From Carboxylicivirga caseinilyticus (GTDB taxonomy: Bacteria; Bacteroidota; Bacteroidia; Bacteroidales; Marinilabiliaceae), in contig JAFMVE010000001.1 of the NCBI GenBank assembly GCA_025499705.1, forward strand, positions 1 through 64,000: 64,000 nucleotides of DNA. Reading direction: 5' to 3'. The notes under the pieces were generated by a model. That model was not told the origin of the DNA, made no database searches, and worked only from the letters and a program-made list of their open reading frames with translations. Positions 44,218-53,183 of this stretch are shown here, piece by piece. The position numbers and the translations under genes were made by a program. The stretch's first letter is position 1; each line of letters opens with the position of its first letter.

Positions 44218-45945
44218 TTAACCTCGATCCTGGAATTTTATATCCTTTAACATTACCTGAAGAGTGGTAATACCATTATAGAAATTTTCTTCTACTGTAT
44301 AACAAATATCAAAAGCACTGTTTTCTTTAATCTTTTTTAAGGCATTACCCATCGAAAAGGCAATTCCTTGTTTGATAGCCGCAGAATGTTCTTCTATTAA
44401 TTCAAGCTTCAAATGATCTTTATCCTTGCCTACCGCTTTACTGGTTCCGTAATCAAATACATTTCGGGTCACAAAAACCGGTTTCATATTCCCTGGACCA
44501 AAAGGTCTGAATTGCTTTAAAATACGATTAAACTTTGGTGTAATATCCTTTAAATGCAAAAGCGAATCAACGTCAATTTGAGGTACTAACTGTTCTGGCT
44601 GAATATTATCCTCAACATATTGTTCAAACCGTCCTTTGAATAACGGAATATTCTCAATCTTCAAGGTCAAACCGGCAGCATACATATGCCCACCAAAATT
44701 CTCAAGTAAATCACTACACGATTCTATTGCTTTATATAAGTCAAAACCTTCAACAGAGCGGGCACTTCCTGTTGCAAAGCCTTTTGACTCCGTCAATATA
44801 ATAGTTGGTCGATAAAAGGATTCTGTTAGCCTTGATGCCACAATTCCAATAACTCCCTTATGCCAGTTAGCATTAAATAATATAGTAGATTTCTTATTTA
44901 AAAGTTCTTCGTTATTGGCTATGAGCTCATGTGCCTCAATGGTTATACTTCGGTCAAGATCTTTCCGTGTTTCGTTACTGGCATCAATGTTCTCACTCAT
45001 CTCTTTAACAAGATGCTCATTCTCCTGATCGCACACCAATAATTCAACTGCATCACTTCCGGCATCAATTCTTCCTGCAGCATTTATACGCGGTCCTATC
45101 TTAAAGACTATATCGCTGATGGTGATTTCTCTGCCTTCCATTCCGGCAATCTTAATAATAGATTTAAGACCGATACCAGGACTGGAGTTCAGTTTTTGTA
45201 AACCGTAATATGCCAGAATTCTGTTTTCTCCAATAATAGGTACAATATCTGAGGCAATACTAACAGCAACTAAATCGATTAAATCATAAAGCTGAGACTC
45301 CTTAAAATCATTAAAACGACAAAACGCCTGCATCAGTTTAAAGCCAACCCCACAACCCGAGAGGTTTTTATCAGGGTAATGACAATCACTTCGTTTTGGA
45401 TCCAGACAAGCTGCCGCACTTGGTAATTCATCACCGGGCGTATGATGATCACATATAATAAAGTCTATTCCTTTTTCTTTTGCATAATCAACTTTCTCAA
45501 CTGCTTTAATACCACAATCGAGTGCTATTACCAGTTTAATACCTTGTTCAGCTGCAAAATCAATTCCTTTATAAGAAATTCCATACCCCTCTTCGTAACG
45601 ATTAGGAATATAAAACTGTAGTTTTTCGTAATGGATTTTAAGAAACGAATAAACCAAAGCAACGCTGGTTGTTCCATCCACATCATAATCACCATAGATC
45701 ATGATATCTTCGTGTTGATCAAATGCTTTGTTTATTCGATGCACAGCTTTTTCCATATCCTTCATTAGAAATGGATTGTGCAAATCGGTAAGTTTCGGGC
45801 GAAAAAATGCTTTGGCTTCATCATAGTTTGTCACCCCTCGCTGCACCAAGAGATTGGCCAACACATGATTTATATTGAGAACCTCGGCTAAGTGATTAAC
45901 CATTTCTGGGTCACTCTCGGGTTTTATGCTCCACCTTTTTTCCAT
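44218..45945 (-). CDS. recJ: single-stranded-DNA-specific exonuclease RecJ
   Basis: RecJ degrades single-stranded DNA 5' to 3' in recombination and mismatch repair. The 575 residues show the DHH-family metal motifs in order: YGDYDVDGTTS (motif I, about residue 81), an ALDCG block (motif II), CDHHTPGD (motif III, about 165) and the later RINAAGRI. The DHHA1 motif GGHMYAAG (about 415) and the C-terminal OB-fold region follow. The length matches the family. It is monocistronic on the minus strand, 125 nt from the lipB stop. Confidence 0.95.
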   Translation of the reverse strand: MEKRWSIKPESDPEMVNHLAEVLNINHVLANLLVQRGVTNYDEAKAFFRPKLTDLHNPFLMKDMEKAVHRINKAFDQHEDIMIYGDYDVDGTTSVALVYSFLKIHYEKLQFYIPNRYEEGYGISYKGIDFAAEQGIKLVIALDCGIKAVEKVDYAKEKGIDFIICDHHTPGDELPSAAACLDPKRSDCHYPDKNLSGCGVGFKLMQAFCRFNDFKESQLYDLIDLVAVSIASDIVPIIGENRILAYYGLQKLNSSPGIGLKSIIKIAGMEGREITISDIVFKIGPRINAAGRIDAGSDAVELLVCDQENEHLVKEMSENIDASNETRKDLDRSITIEAHELIANNEELLNKKSTILFNANWHKGVIGIVASRLTESFYRPTIILTESKGFATGSARSVEGFDLYKAIESCSDLLENFGGHMYAAGLTLKIENIPLFKGRFEQYVEDNIQPEQLVPQIDVDSLLHLKDITPKFNRILKQFRPFGPGNMKPVFVTRNVFDYGTSKAVGKDKDHLKLELIEEHSAAIKQGIAFSMGNALKKIKENSAFDICYTVEENFYNGITTLQVMLKDIKFQDRG

Positions 45946-46070
45946 TAATAATAAGCCCGTTTATGACCTCAAATTTTTCTAAAAATTTACTTAAATCAAA
46001 GAAACGTTATAAAATAATACTTTTTTGTTACGTCTTATTCGAATTAATAAGCAAGTTATATAATTAGCCG

Positions 46071-46778
46071 TCACTTCCTTAATTCAAGATTAAATATTTT
46101 TGATATTTTTTTCAACAGTATATCTTTTACTTCAACCATATCCAAACTTCTACCCAATTCCTTTTGTAATGATGTCACACCTTTATCAACAAAACCACAT
46201 GGATTAATATGATTGAAATAGTTTAGATCGGTATTTACATTCAGCGCAAATCCATGCATCGACACATAACGACTGGCTTTAACTCCAATTGCGCAAATTT
46301 TTCTTGCTTTTCCCGGAACTTTAGTATCCAGCCATACTCCGGTAGCACCTTCTAAGCGCTCACCCTCTATTCCATACTCTGCAATGGTTTCAATTATACT
46401 TTGTTCAAGATTATGAATATAACTCTTCACTTGCAGTTCCATCACTTCTAAATCAAAGATTGGATAACCAACAATTTGACCAGGGCCATGATAAGTGATA
46501 TCACCACCTCTGTTAATCTTATAAAAGGTTGCATTTATCTGCTTCAGGAATTGCTCATTTATCAACAAATTATTCTGAACACCACTTTTACCTAATGTAT
46601 AAACATGAGGATGCTCAACAAACAATAAATGATTAACTACTTCTTTTAATACACTCGGATTCTCACGATTATATAACTTTGTATCAACTACTTTTGCAAA
46701 AAGTTCTTCCTGGTAATCCCAGACTTTTTTATAATCACTGATTCCTAGATCTTCGAAAATAGTAATGGAGGGGTTCAT
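46071..46778 (-). CDS. lipB: lipoyl(octanoyl) transferase
   Basis: LipB transfers octanoyl from acyl carrier protein to lipoyl domains of 2-oxoacid dehydrogenases and the glycine cleavage H protein. The 235 residues hold the family signatures: NRGGDITYHGPGQIVGYPIF (about 90-110), the KICAIGVK strand carrying the conserved Lys, and HGFALNVNTDLNYF followed by INPCG with the catalytic Cys and VTSLQKE. It follows lipA with only 4 nt between the genes, so octanoylation and sulfur insertion are encoded as one operon. Confidence 0.95.
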   Translation of the reverse strand: MNPSITIFEDLGISDYKKVWDYQEELFAKVVDTKLYNRENPSVLKEVVNHLLFVEHPHVYTLGKSGVQNNLLINEQFLKQINATFYKINRGGDITYHGPGQIVGYPIFDLEVMELQVKSYIHNLEQSIIETIAEYGIEGERLEGATGVWLDTKVPGKARKICAIGVKASRYVSMHGFALNVNTDLNYFNHINPCGFVDKGVTSLQKELGRSLDMVEVKDILLKKISKIFNLELRK

Positions 46779-46782
46779 ATAT

Positions 46783-47649
46783 TTATTTTAATGCATTAAT
46801 ATGTTTATCAGCGTGATATGACGACCGAACCAATGGCCCACTTTCAACATATTTAAATCCTTTTTCTAAACCCACTTCTTCATACTTCTTAAACTGTTCA
46901 GGTGTTATATATTCAGCAACAGGTAGATGATTTTGGGTTGGCTGAAGATACTGCCCGATGGTCATTACCTTTACTCCAACAGACAGAAGATCATCCATTG
47001 TTTCATACACCTCTTCCTCCTTTTCTCCTAATCCAAGCATAATACCTGATTTAGCCACCATACCAGCGTCAGCAATATATTTTAAAGTTCGTAAACTAAT
47101 GTCGTATTTAGCCTTGGTTCGTATTACAGGGGTTAATCTTCTAACTGTCTCAAGGTTATGTGAGATAACCTCAGGTTTAGCATCCATAACCGTTTGTACT
47201 AAATGATGCAATCCGTTAAAATCAGGAATTAATACTTCCATCGTTGTATTTGGATTTAGCTCTTTGGTTTTTCTGATGGTAGCAGCCCATATTTCAGCTC
47301 CTCCATCTTCCAGATCATCCCTATCAACGGATGTTATAACCGCATGTTTTAATTTCATTATCTGTATGGATCTTGCGATCCTGAGAGGTTCTTTCAAGTC
47401 AACCGGATTTGGTTTACCGGTTTTTACATTACAGAATTTACATGCACGTGTACAAATATCTCCAAGAATCATAAAAGTGGCAGTTCCGTTACCCCAACAC
47501 TCTGCAGCATTCGGACATTTACCACTTGTGCAAATCGTATGTAATTTATTATCTCGTATGGTTTTATGCATCCAATTATAATCGGCTGTGTTCGGCAATT
47601 GAATTTTTAGCCATTCTGGTTTGGATACCCTGCTTTTTATTTTCACCAT
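46783..47649 (-). CDS. lipA: lipoyl synthase
   Basis: LipA is a radical-SAM enzyme that inserts two sulfur atoms into the protein-bound octanoyl chain made by LipB. Both [4Fe-4S] sites are complete in the 288 residues. The auxiliary cluster is C40, C45 and C51 (CTSGKCPNAAEC). The radical-SAM cluster is C66, C70 and C73 (CTRACKFC). The C-terminal Ser of the RSSYHAD motif, which caps the auxiliary cluster, is present. It is the first gene of the lipAB operon and is divergent from the M3 peptidase gene. Confidence 0.96.
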   Translation of the reverse strand: MVKIKSRVSKPEWLKIQLPNTADYNWMHKTIRDNKLHTICTSGKCPNAAECWGNGTATFMILGDICTRACKFCNVKTGKPNPVDLKEPLRIARSIQIMKLKHAVITSVDRDDLEDGGAEIWAATIRKTKELNPNTTMEVLIPDFNGLHHLVQTVMDAKPEVISHNLETVRRLTPVIRTKAKYDISLRTLKYIADAGMVAKSGIMLGLGEKEEEVYETMDDLLSVGVKVMTIGQYLQPTQNHLPVAEYITPEQFKKYEEVGLEKGFKYVESGPLVRSSYHADKHINALK

Positions 47650-47920
47650 TTCTCTTAAAACTCTTTATAGCCAAATATTTCGACAATAATACTTAAAATT
47701 CGGCTCTTAAAACATGAATAATATTTGGTATTAACCAATAACTGTTACGAATGGAAACAGCACAGTTTCTTCAATGTTCATCTATCTGCAAAATACAAAA
47801 TGTAAACTACCGTAACACAACCTGTAACAAACTGAATTTTGTCATATTACAGTTTAGAACAAAATATTAAATTGCAGGTTCTTTGGGAAACAACAATCAC
47901 GTAAATTATAAATATATAGA

Positions 47921-50035
47921 ATGAAACAAATCTTAGCATTAGCTTTGGTCGCATCATTTGTTATAAGTGGATGCAAAACAAACCAAAAAACTGAAACGGA
48001 TATGAATCCATTTTTTGCCGAATACAATACTAAATTTAATGTGCCTCCTTTCGAAGAAATAAAGGTTGAACACTTTCTTCCTGCTTTTGAAAAAGGAATG
48101 GAACTACAAAAAGCAGAGGTAGAGGCTATTATTAACAATACAGAAGCTCCATCATTTGAAAATACCATTGTTGCATTGGATTATACGGGTAATCTTTTAA
48201 GCGAAGTCTCTTCAGTATTTTTCTCTTTAAAATCGGCTCACGGAACTGATTCTCTTTTAGCAGTTGCTCCTGAAATTCTTAAAAAACTTAGTGTTCATAA
48301 CGATGACATTAATATGAATCCTGATCTTTTTAAAAGAGTACAGGAAGTTTATACTCAAAAAAATAAGCTTGACCTTACAACAGAGCAATCAATATTACTT
48401 GAAAAAACATATAAAGGCTTTATCCGTAGTGGGGTGAATCTTAAAGGAGAGCAAGCTGAACAACTTCGTAAAATAAATATGCGCCTGTCAGAATTGAGCA
48501 ATCAATTTAACATGAATGTTTTGGCCGAAACAAACGCATTTAAATTAGTAGTTGACAAGGAAGAGGATTTGGCCGGACTACCAGAATCTTCAATTATTGC
48601 AGCTGCCGAAACTGCGAAAGCGATGGATTTAGAAGGTAAATGGGTTTTCACAACTCAAAAACCAAGTATGTTACCGTTCTTATCATATGCTCAGAACCGT
48701 GATTTAAGAGAAAAGCTATACAAGGGCTACTACATGAGAGGCAATAACGACAATGATAATGACAACAAGAATATATTGGTTGAATTAACCAACCTTCGTG
48801 TTGAAAAAGCTCATCTGCTGGGATACAACAGCTATGCCGATTTTGTACTGGAAGAGCGTATGGCAAAGAATGCTGACAACGTTTATGAATTACTTGAGCA
48901 ATTATGGGATAGGGCTATTCCGGTGGCAAAGAAAGAACGTGCAGAAATGCAGAAAATAATTGATCGTGAAGGAAGTAATTTCAAGCTTCAATCATGGGAC
49001 TGGTGGTACTATGCTGAAAAAGTTCGTCAGGAAAAATACAACCTGGATGAAAATGAAATTCGCCCATACTTTGAATTAAGTACTGTTCGTGATGGAGCAT
49101 TTGATTTGGCAGGTAAATTATTTGGTCTTCAATTTGAAGAAATAAAAGGGGATTTTCCAAAACCTCATCCCGATGCGCAAGCCTTTGAAGTAAAGGAAGC
49201 AGATGGTTCGCACAAAGGAATTCTTTATATGGATTGGCATCCGAGAGCAACCAAAAGTCAGGGAGCATGGTGTGGAGCTTATCGTAAACAGTATCGTAAG
49301 AATGGAGAGAATATACCACCGGTAGTTACCATTGTATGTAACTTTACACCCGCTATTGGAGATAAACCGGCACTTTTGAGTTTTGATGAAGTAAGTACTC
49401 TATTTCATGAATTCGGACACAGTTTACATCAGCTTTTGAGCGACTGTACCTATAATATGTTATCGGGCACATCAGTTCCACGCGATTTTGTTGAACTTCC
49501 ATCTCAGATAATGGAAAACTGGGCTGGCGAACCGGAAGTAATGAAACAATTTGCACACCATTATAAAACAGGTGAGGTTATTCCTGATGAATTGATCAAG
49601 AAGCTGAAAAACAGTGGCAATTTTAACCAGGGTTTTGCAACAGTTGAATATCTGGCAGCTGCATTATTGGATATGAATTATCACACGCAGACAAAAGTTC
49701 AGGATATTGACCCGGTAAAATTTGAAGAAGATTATTTGAAGGGTATTGGATTAATACCGGAAATAATATCTCGCTATAAATCAACCTATTTCAAACACAT
49801 ATTTGGAGGTGGTTACATGGCAGGATATTATAGTTATATCTGGTCAGGTGTATTGGATGCTGATGCCTTTGAAGCTTTTAAAGAAACTAGTCTTTACGAT
49901 CAAAACACTGCAAAGGCCTATCGCGAAAACATTCTTGAAATGGGCGGAACAGAAGATGCTATGACAATGTATAAGAATTTCCGTGGACGTGAACCTAAAA
50001 TAGAAGCTCTGCTTCGTCAAAGAGGTTTAGACTAA
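47921..50035 (+). CDS. M3-family oligopeptidase lipoprotein (Dcp-like)
   Basis: This 704-residue zinc metallopeptidase of family M3 is in the Dcp (dipeptidyl carboxypeptidase) branch. The zinc motif is H496-E-F-G-H500 (LFHEFGHSLHQLL), followed by VELPSQIMENWA with the third ligand Glu, and the late Tyr-rich substrate loop FGGGYMAGYYSYIWS. The N-terminus is a lipobox (ISGC, Cys18), so it acts in the periplasm, releasing dipeptides from peptides. It could use the peptides released by the PUL proteases, but nothing links their regulation. A terminator follows 28 nt after its stop. Confidence 0.93.
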   Translation: MKQILALALVASFVISGCKTNQKTETDMNPFFAEYNTKFNVPPFEEIKVEHFLPAFEKGMELQKAEVEAIINNTEAPSFENTIVALDYTGNLLSEVSSVFFSLKSAHGTDSLLAVAPEILKKLSVHNDDINMNPDLFKRVQEVYTQKNKLDLTTEQSILLEKTYKGFIRSGVNLKGEQAEQLRKINMRLSELSNQFNMNVLAETNAFKLVVDKEEDLAGLPESSIIAAAETAKAMDLEGKWVFTTQKPSMLPFLSYAQNRDLREKLYKGYYMRGNNDNDNDNKNILVELTNLRVEKAHLLGYNSYADFVLEERMAKNADNVYELLEQLWDRAIPVAKKERAEMQKIIDREGSNFKLQSWDWWYYAEKVRQEKYNLDENEIRPYFELSTVRDGAFDLAGKLFGLQFEEIKGDFPKPHPDAQAFEVKEADGSHKGILYMDWHPRATKSQGAWCGAYRKQYRKNGENIPPVVTIVCNFTPAIGDKPALLSFDEVSTLFHEFGHSLHQLLSDCTYNMLSGTSVPRDFVELPSQIMENWAGEPEVMKQFAHHYKTGEVIPDELIKKLKNSGNFNQGFATVEYLAAALLDMNYHTQTKVQDIDPVKFEEDYLKGIGLIPEIISRYKSTYFKHIFGGGYMAGYYSYIWSGVLDADAFEAFKETSLYDQNTAKAYRENILEMGGTEDAMTMYKNFRGREPKIEALLRQRGLD

Positions 50036-50063
50036 AACTCACACAACTTTATATACATACATG

Positions 50064-50089
50064 AGCTGCCTTAAGGGGCAGCTTTTTTT
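50064..50089 (+). terminator. terminator of the M3 peptidase gene
   Basis: A 7-bp GC-rich stem (AGCTGCC/GGCAGCT) with a 6-nt loop, followed by a run of seven T. Confidence 0.9.
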
Positions 50090-50230
50090 ATGCAGTAAAC
50101 AAGCTTTCTATCATCTTCTTAACATTTTTGTAATGATAAACAGTGTCCTGAATATCTATAATATTTTTGCCTAATAGTTTTATTTTCATGTTTTAATGTA
50201 ACATTAGCTTACAATATTCGTTTAAATCTA

Positions 50231-50238
50231 TATCTTTA
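50231..50238 (+). promoter_or_regulatory. possible -7 element of the small lipoprotein gene
   Basis: TATCTTTA fits the Bacteroidota -7 pattern TAnnTTTG at seven of eight positions and lies 60 nt before the start codon. The -33 box is weak (TTAG about 23 nt upstream). Confidence 0.3.
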
Positions 50239-50297
50239 CTTTAAAGTTATAATTAAAAAGTCCAACACACATTTATTAACACAAACTAGAAATTAAC

Positions 50298-50531
50298 ATG
50301 AAAAAAATTCTATTAGTACTTGCTGTATCAGCATTCGTTGTATCATCATGTGGATTAAAGTCAAACGCACAAGGTGGTGAAGTAACAGAAGAAACAACAG
50401 TCGTAGAAGAAGCAGTAGAAACTGCTGTAGCCGACTCAACAGATAAGGCATGTTGTGAAAAAGACAGCACAAAAGCATGTTGCGAAAAAGATAGTGTAGA
50501 AGTTGAAACTCCTGTTGAAAGCGCAGAATAA
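50298..50531 (+). CDS. small acidic lipoprotein with repeated Cys-pair motif
   Basis: This 77-residue protein has a lipobox (VVSSC, Cys18). The mature part is very acidic and low in complexity (EVTEETTVVEEAVET), followed by two copies of KACCEKDS in a row (about residues 50-66). The repeated Cys-Cys pairs might bind a metal or form disulfides with a partner, but no known family matches. It is flanked by its own promoter-like element and a strong terminator, which suggests good expression of a free-standing small envelope protein. Confidence 0.75.
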   Translation: MKKILLVLAVSAFVVSSCGLKSNAQGGEVTEETTVVEEAVETAVADSTDKACCEKDSTKACCEKDSVEVETPVESAE

Positions 50532-50568
50532 TCATCATCTACTGATTATCTTTTTATTAAAGTATCAT

Positions 50569-50595
50569 AAGGCCGGATTTCCCGGCCTTTTTTTA
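50569..50595 (+). terminator. terminator of the small lipoprotein gene
   Basis: An 8-bp GC-rich stem (AAGGCCGG/CCGGCCTT) with a 5-nt loop and a T7 tail, 38 nt after the stop. Confidence 0.9.
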
Positions 50596-50739
50596 TTAAA
50601 TAAACCTGATGAATGATCTGTAAAAAAATATTTCAAAAAAATTAAAAAATTGGGTAGGGTGAATTATTGCTTGTGCGGTATATAACTGTAAACGCATTTA
50701 AATTAGATATAAAAAAACATAACTTAAAATTTTATAGTC

Positions 50740-51669
50740 ATGAAAAAATTAGCATTTGCAGTGATCACAAGCGTTCTGGTACTTACAGCTTGTAATAAAA
50801 ATGAGAATTTGGTACCTGTTCAAACATTAGAAGATGTTGATCTTAAAATGACAACTGAATCGGTTGTTACAACTGACGCAACTTTGGAGGATGTTGTTGA
50901 AGCAACAGAATATGAAGTTGAACTGTACTCCGGAACTTCAGAAGCTCTGTCTATTGTAGCTGTTGAAACTGAAACTCCTGAACTAAAATTTGGAGGTAAC
51001 GATAATCCATTCAGATACAGATACAGAAACGGTGTTTGCCCTAATGTAAATGTTGATTCAGAAAACGGTACTTTCCCTAAAATTATTACCATCGACTACG
51101 GCGACAGCACAGTATTAAATAATGGTCGTGTAATTTCCGGAATTATCACCATTGAAATCTCAGCTCCACGAACCGTGAGTGGTGCAACACGTACCATAAC
51201 ATTCGAAAGCTTTACTGTTGATTCAATTTCAATTGATGGTGTTATTGTTAAAACCTTCTTGTTGGATGAATATACTATCAGCATCACCCGTAATTTAACT
51301 TTTACTTTACCTGATGGAACAACTATCACAATTGAATCAGAAAGAACAAAAGTATGGGTTGAAGGAATGGATACTCCATTTATTCACGAAGATGATGTTT
51401 TTGAAATTACCGGCTACTCATTGATATCTGATTCTGATGGAGACGAGTTTAAGAAAGAAATTACTGTACCATTAATCAAAACAGGTGATTGCAGATATAT
51501 TGTATCTGGTGAAGTTACTCTTTCACAAAATGAAGTAGTATTTGCTGTTATTGATTACGGTGATGGAACATGTGACAATATTGCCACTTATACAACTGCT
51601 GATGGAACAACCGAATTTATTATCGGACAAAAAGTAAGAGATAAAAAATATCAAAACACTAATAATTAA
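50740..51669 (+). CDS. hypothetical beta-rich lipoprotein
   Basis: This 309-residue lipoprotein (lipobox LTAC, Cys18) is not recognised. The first 75 mature residues are acidic. The remainder is a regular series of beta strands (for example NGRVISGIITIEISAPRT and NLTFTLPDGTTITIESERT) that looks like a repeated sandwich or long barrel-like sheet. The C-terminus carries CDNIATYTTADGTTEFIIG. It lies upstream of the first ECF sigma gene on the same strand, but 143 nt and a hairpin separate them, so it may be a target rather than part of that operon. Confidence 0.7.
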   Translation: MKKLAFAVITSVLVLTACNKNENLVPVQTLEDVDLKMTTESVVTTDATLEDVVEATEYEVELYSGTSEALSIVAVETETPELKFGGNDNPFRYRYRNGVCPNVNVDSENGTFPKIITIDYGDSTVLNNGRVISGIITIEISAPRTVSGATRTITFESFTVDSISIDGVIVKTFLLDEYTISITRNLTFTLPDGTTITIESERTKVWVEGMDTPFIHEDDVFEITGYSLISDSDGDEFKKEITVPLIKTGDCRYIVSGEVTLSQNEVVFAVIDYGDGTCDNIATYTTADGTTEFIIGQKVRDKKYQNTNN

Positions 51670-51703
51670 CTAAGTATTTCCCGTTCACTTATTTAACTTA
51701 GTT

Positions 51704-51737
51704 TTTCCCGAAGATTAGGACGCTACTCTTCGGGAAA
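51704..51737. terminator. hairpin between the lipoprotein and sigma genes
   Basis: A perfect 11-bp inverted repeat (TTTCCCGAAGA/TCTTCGGGAAA) with a 12-nt loop, 35 nt after the lipoprotein stop. There is no T-run on the plus strand, so it could be a weak terminator or a processing site. Confidence 0.45.
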
Positions 51738-51812
51738 TTAAAGAAAATTAGATTAGCAGCAAATTACTTATTTTCAGAATCATTAACTTTAGCCAAAGCA
51801 AAATTCAACAAC

Positions 51813-52301
51813 TTGAGACGGGAAGATTTTAAAATTCTGTTTGATCAACATTTTGATTCGCTTCGAAAGTATTTATACTACCGATGTGGAGATACAGAAT
51901 TATCTACTGACATTGCTCAGGAAGCCTTTCTTAAATTGTGGGAGAAAAAACTGAATAAACCACCTGATGAATTAATTGGTTTATTATACAAGATTGCAAA
52001 AGATGCTTTAATAAGCAGCTTACGAAGACAGACACTGGAAATGAAATTTACTTCAAAACCAGCAGAAAATGGCAACAGTATCACACCAGAAGAAGAATTG
52101 AGATACAAAGAATTACAACTAAACTATGAGAAAGCTCTTAATGAAATGCCGGAAATACAACGAGTCGTTTTTTTAATGAGCAGAAATGAAGAACTTAAAT
52201 ATCACGAAATAGCAGAACGACTTGATTTAAGTGTCAAGGCAGTTGAGAAAAGGATGAAAAACGCCTTACAATTTTTAAGACAATCACTGACAGTAAAATG
52301 A
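51813..52301 (+). CDS. ECF RNA polymerase sigma factor (system 1)
   Basis: This 162-residue sigma-70-type ECF factor has region 2 (LRKYLYYRCGDTELSTDIAQ, with the conserved DIAQEAFLKLW) and region 4 (MPEIQRVVFLMSRNEELKYH ... AVEKRMKNAL). It starts with TTG at 51813, as no in-frame ATG lies between it and the preceding region. A weak start may limit its expression. Its stop codon overlaps the ATG of the FecR gene by 4 nt (ATGA), so sigma and anti-sigma are translationally coupled. It should transcribe its own operon and perhaps distant targets when the receptor is occupied. Confidence 0.92.
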   Translation: MRREDFKILFDQHFDSLRKYLYYRCGDTELSTDIAQEAFLKLWEKKLNKPPDELIGLLYKIAKDALISSLRRQTLEMKFTSKPAENGNSITPEEELRYKELQLNYEKALNEMPEIQRVVFLMSRNEELKYHEIAERLDLSVKAVEKRMKNALQFLRQSLTVK

Positions 52302-53176
52302 AAACAGACAAGCAATATAATCTACCAGAATCAGACAAAGACTTTTTAAAGTCTCTGCCAGGGCTTGATGTTTCATTTTCAAAACCCAAAGAGGAAGTAT
52401 GGAATCAACTGTCAGAATTGATATCTTCCGAAGAAGAGAAGGCACCCGTTATTGAAAAAACTCTTCAACCCATTAAATATCTAAGAATCGTTTATGCAGC
52501 GGCTGCTATTTTAGTCCTTATGATGGTTTCAACAGCATTTATGCGCTTTTATACTAAATCAGTTACGTGCGAATCCGGTCAGCATTTAACAGCATTCTTA
52601 CCCGATGGATCAAGCATCGAATTAAATGCAGGATCCAGTATAGAATATCACCCTTATTGGTGGAATCAGGAACGTCACGTTCATTTTGAAGGAGAAGGTT
52701 TTTTCAAAGTTGAAAAAGGTAAATCATTCGAAGTGTTTTCATCAAAAGGAAAAACTGTTGTGCTTGGTACCAGTTTCAACATTTTTTCGAGAAAAGATGA
52801 ATATAAAGTTACCTGTTATACAGGTAAGGTAAGGGTAATAAGCACAGCAAGTGGTGAATCTGCTGATATTTTACCCAATCAGCAAGCCATCATCCAAAAC
52901 AACGGAAATGTAATTAGTCACACACAACAAGACACAAATAATACCATTTTGTGGAGGGAAGGAATGTTTATTTTCACCGCCACTCCAATCAATCAGGTAC
53001 TTGAAGAAATTGAACGTCAATTTGGTGTTTCAATTAAAACCAATACCAAACTAAGTTATAACTATTCGGGAAATTTCAGCAGGGAACAATCAATTGAAGA
53101 TGTAATGCATACAGTATGTCTGGCATTAAATCTTGAGTACAAAAAAGTCAATGGTGGTTACCTGGTGAGTAAATAA
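52298..53176 (+). CDS. FecR-family anti-sigma factor (system 1)
   Basis: This 292-residue inner-membrane regulator has a short cytoplasmic N-terminus (residues 1-60, which binds the sigma factor) and one membrane helix (about 64-84). It has a periplasmic FecR domain (about 95-190: FLPDGSSIELNAGSSIEY, GEGFFKVEKGKSFEVFSS) and a C-terminal STN-like part (INQVLEEIERQFGVSIKT) that contacts the receptor's signalling domain. It holds the sigma factor inactive until the TonB receptor signals. The receptor gene starts 7 nt after its stop. Confidence 0.92.
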   Translation: MKTDKQYNLPESDKDFLKSLPGLDVSFSKPKEEVWNQLSELISSEEEKAPVIEKTLQPIKYLRIVYAAAAILVLMMVSTAFMRFYTKSVTCESGQHLTAFLPDGSSIELNAGSSIEYHPYWWNQERHVHFEGEGFFKVEKGKSFEVFSSKGKTVVLGTSFNIFSRKDEYKVTCYTGKVRVISTASGESADILPNQQAIIQNNGNVISHTQQDTNNTILWREGMFIFTATPINQVLEEIERQFGVSIKTNTKLSYNYSGNFSREQSIEDVMHTVCLALNLEYKKVNGGYLVSK

Positions 53177-53183
53177 AGGACGG

